A stretch of DNA of 6,051 nt, taken from an uncultured Chlorobiaceae bacterium (GTDB taxonomy: Bacteria; Bacteroidota; Chlorobiia; Chlorobiales; Chlorobiaceae). The stretch spans positions 1 through 6,051 of the forward strand of contig CAIYWF010000108.1 of NCBI GenBank assembly GCA_903929845.1, given 5' to 3'. Position 1 is the stretch's first letter. The number at the start of each line of letters is the position of its first letter. The translations under genes were made by a program, and so were the position numbers. Of the stretch, positions 4,508-6,051 are shown piece by piece. The notes beneath the pieces were generated by a model. That model made no database searches, was not told the DNA's origin, and saw only the letters and a program-made list of their open reading frames with translations.

Positions 4508-5365
4508 TTGAATATTCTTGTGACAGGCAGCAGAGGTCAGCTTGGTTCTGAATTGCAGGAGTTGTCGGCTCACTGTGACAACCACCGTTTTTTTTTCTAT
4601 GATCTTCCTGAGCTTGATATAACACGTCCCGACCAGGTTGAGTCACGTTGTTGTTCCCATGACATAGAGGTGATCGTCAATTGCGCGGCATATACCGCTG
4701 TGGACAAGGCTGAAGCAGATTCAAAGATTGCGTTCAAAGTGAACCGGGATGGCCCTGCAGTACTTGCCGTGTGTGCCAAAGAGCGTCATGCACTGCTGCT
4801 GCATATTTCTACTGACTATGTTTTTGATGGAACCTCCAGTACCCCTTACCGGGAGAGTGATCCTGTTGCGCCACTTGGAGTGTACGGTCTCTCGAAATGG
4901 GAGGGTGAAGAGCGTATCCGTCAGATTGCACCTTCGCACATCATTATCAGAACATCCTGGCTTTACTCCATTTATGGCGTGAATTTTGTCAAAACCATGT
5001 TGCGCCTCGGTGCAGAGCGCCCCGAGCTGAATGTTGTGGTTGACCAGATTGGAACGCCGACCTGGGCGGCAGATCTGGCCGCAGCGATTATGATGATAAT
5101 TGACCGGCATAACAGGGATTCTTCCTATGGAGCAACCTTTCATTACTCCAACGAAGGGGTTGCATCGTGGTACGATTTCGCTCGAGCGGTTATGGAGCTG
5201 GCAGGACTTCCCTGCAAGGTTCTTCCAATAGAAAGCGCCCAGTATCCACAGATTGCACCACGGCCACAGTACAGCGTCATGAACAAATCGTCCATCAAAA
5301 AGGAGTGGGGGGGCGTCATCCCCTACTGGCGCGATTCACTGTCTGCCATGATTCAACATTTGTAA
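4508..5365 (+). CDS. rfbD: dTDP-4-dehydrorhamnose reductase (RmlD)
   Basis: It reduces dTDP-4-keto-L-rhamnose to dTDP-L-rhamnose with NAD(P)H, the last step of the pathway. The 285-residue protein is an extended short-chain dehydrogenase. It shows the nucleotide-binding GSRGQLGSEL (7-16), NCAAYTAVDKAE (58-69), the STDYVFDG strand with active-site Thr102 (101-108), and the catalytic pair Tyr126-x-x-x-Lys130 in YGLSKWEGE. IRTSWLYS and the C-terminal RPQYSVM segment, which contacts substrate, are also present. The start is TTG 4508, with zero spacing after the rfbC stop and GAGGG well placed upstream; this implies coupled translation and possibly modest initiation. The gene is intact. Confidence 0.96.
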   Translation: MNILVTGSRGQLGSELQELSAHCDNHRFFFYDLPELDITRPDQVESRCCSHDIEVIVNCAAYTAVDKAEADSKIAFKVNRDGPAVLAVCAKERHALLLHISTDYVFDGTSSTPYRESDPVAPLGVYGLSKWEGEERIRQIAPSHIIIRTSWLYSIYGVNFVKTMLRLGAERPELNVVVDQIGTPTWAADLAAAIMMIIDRHNRDSSYGATFHYSNEGVASWYDFARAVMELAGLPCKVLPIESAQYPQIAPRPQYSVMNKSSIKKEWGGVIPYWRDSLSAMIQHL

Positions 5366-5381
5366 CAAATCATTACTGCCA

Positions 5382-6051
5382 ATGCATATTCTTATTACTG
5401 GAGGAGCTGGATTTATCGGGTCGCATGTTGTCCGTCATTTTTTGACGAGATATCCCTCTTATACGATTACCAACCTCGACAATTTGACGTATGCTGGAAA
5501 CCTTGCAAACCTCAGGGATGTTGAGCATCTGCCGAACTACCGGTTTGTCAAGGGGGATATCACCGATGGCGATTTTCTGATGCGCCTCTTTGAAGAGCAA
5601 CAGTTTGACGGAGTGATCCACCTGGCAGCCGAGTCGCACGTTGACCGCTCCATTGCCAACCCAACAACATTTGTTGTCACCAATGTGCTTGGTACGGTCA
5701 ATCTGCTCAATGCTGCCAAAGCCTCCTGGCAGTCCGATTATGTGGGCAAGAGGTTCTATCACATTTCAACCGATGAGGTCTATGGTTCGCTTGGCAAGGA
5801 GGGGATGTTCACTGAAGAGACACCTTACGATCCTCATAGCCCCTACTCTGCATCGAAAGCCTCCTCGGACCATTTTGCGAGGGCATGGCATGACACCTTC
5901 GGCATGCCCGTAGTGATCAGCAACTGTTCAAACAACTATGGATCGTTTCAGTTTCCCGAAAAGCTTATTCCTCTTTTCATTAACAATATTCTTCACAAGA
6001 AACCGCTTCCAGTCTATGGCAAAGGAGAGAATATTCGTGACTGGCTCTGGG
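5382..6051 (+). CDS. rfbB: dTDP-glucose 4,6-dehydratase (RmlB), 3' end beyond window
   Basis: It converts dTDP-glucose to dTDP-4-keto-6-deoxyglucose using tightly bound NAD+, the second step of the pathway. The frame is open from ATG 5382 to the window edge, giving 223 codons of an expected 340-355. Features seen are the Rossmann motif GGAGFIG (7-13), the LDNLTYAGN segment (32-40), LAAESHVDRS (81-90), the catalytic triplet Thr130-Asp131-Glu132 in STDEVYG, Tyr155-x-x-x-Lys159 in YSASK, and NNYGSFQFPEKLIPL (184-198) before RDWLW at the edge. It starts 16 nt after rfbD with no clear Shine-Dalgarno, so it is probably read from the same transcript. Having RmlB last (A-C-D-B) differs from the enterobacterial B-D-A-C order. 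Confidence 0.96.
   Translation, partial: MHILITGGAGFIGSHVVRHFLTRYPSYTITNLDNLTYAGNLANLRDVEHLPNYRFVKGDITDGDFLMRLFEEQQFDGVIHLAAESHVDRSIANPTTFVVTNVLGTVNLLNAAKASWQSDYVGKRFYHISTDEVYGSLGKEGMFTEETPYDPHSPYSASKASSDHFARAWHDTFGMPVVISNCSNNYGSFQFPEKLIPLFINNILHKKPLPVYGKGENIRDWLW

Overview
The window joins an accessory toxin-antitoxin (TA) island (about 1-2690) to the start of a dTDP-L-rhamnose operon (2944 to the right edge). The host is a Gram-negative-type bacterium. The style of the RmlA/RmlC/RmlD/RmlB proteins, the A-C-D-B gene order and the neighbouring TA clutter remind me of green sulfur bacteria (Chlorobium/Pelodictyon group). That is recollection, not a computed match, so treat it as a moderate guess.

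Left part. Positions 2-106 hold the C-terminal tail of an unidentified protein, possibly a transposase. It runs tail-to-tail into a ribbon-helix-helix antitoxin gene (87-305, minus strand) whose 3' end looks replaced by foreign sequence. Upstream of that antitoxin lie two abutting palindromes (13 and 33 bp) that look like its operator. A gene-poor stretch follows, then a 63-bp sequence (564-626) that returns in inverted orientation at 2625-2687. The two copies bracket about 2 kb containing: a RelE/HigB-type toxin with an XRE-type antitoxin (688-1363), a broken FimB/FimE-like tyrosine recombinase (1371-1875), and a BrnT/BrnA pair (1997-2570). Both TA pairs are toxin-first with overlapping genes, and both have an extended -10 promoter containing TGATATAC.

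Right part. After about 370 bp of gene-free DNA, with the right-hand repeat copy and a 45-nt nested hairpin, come rfbA (rmlA), rfbC (rmlC), rfbD (rmlD) and rfbB (rmlB, cut by the window edge), all on the plus strand. Together they encode all four steps from glucose-1-phosphate plus dTTP to dTDP-L-rhamnose, a precursor for O-antigen or other surface polysaccharide. All steps are cytoplasmic.

The rhamnose genes are ordinary. The part most worth a second look is the island: three unrelated antitoxin types within 2.5 kb, a dead invertase-type recombinase, and matching inverted repeats at both ends. This suggests a decayed mobile or invertible unit beside surface-polysaccharide genes.
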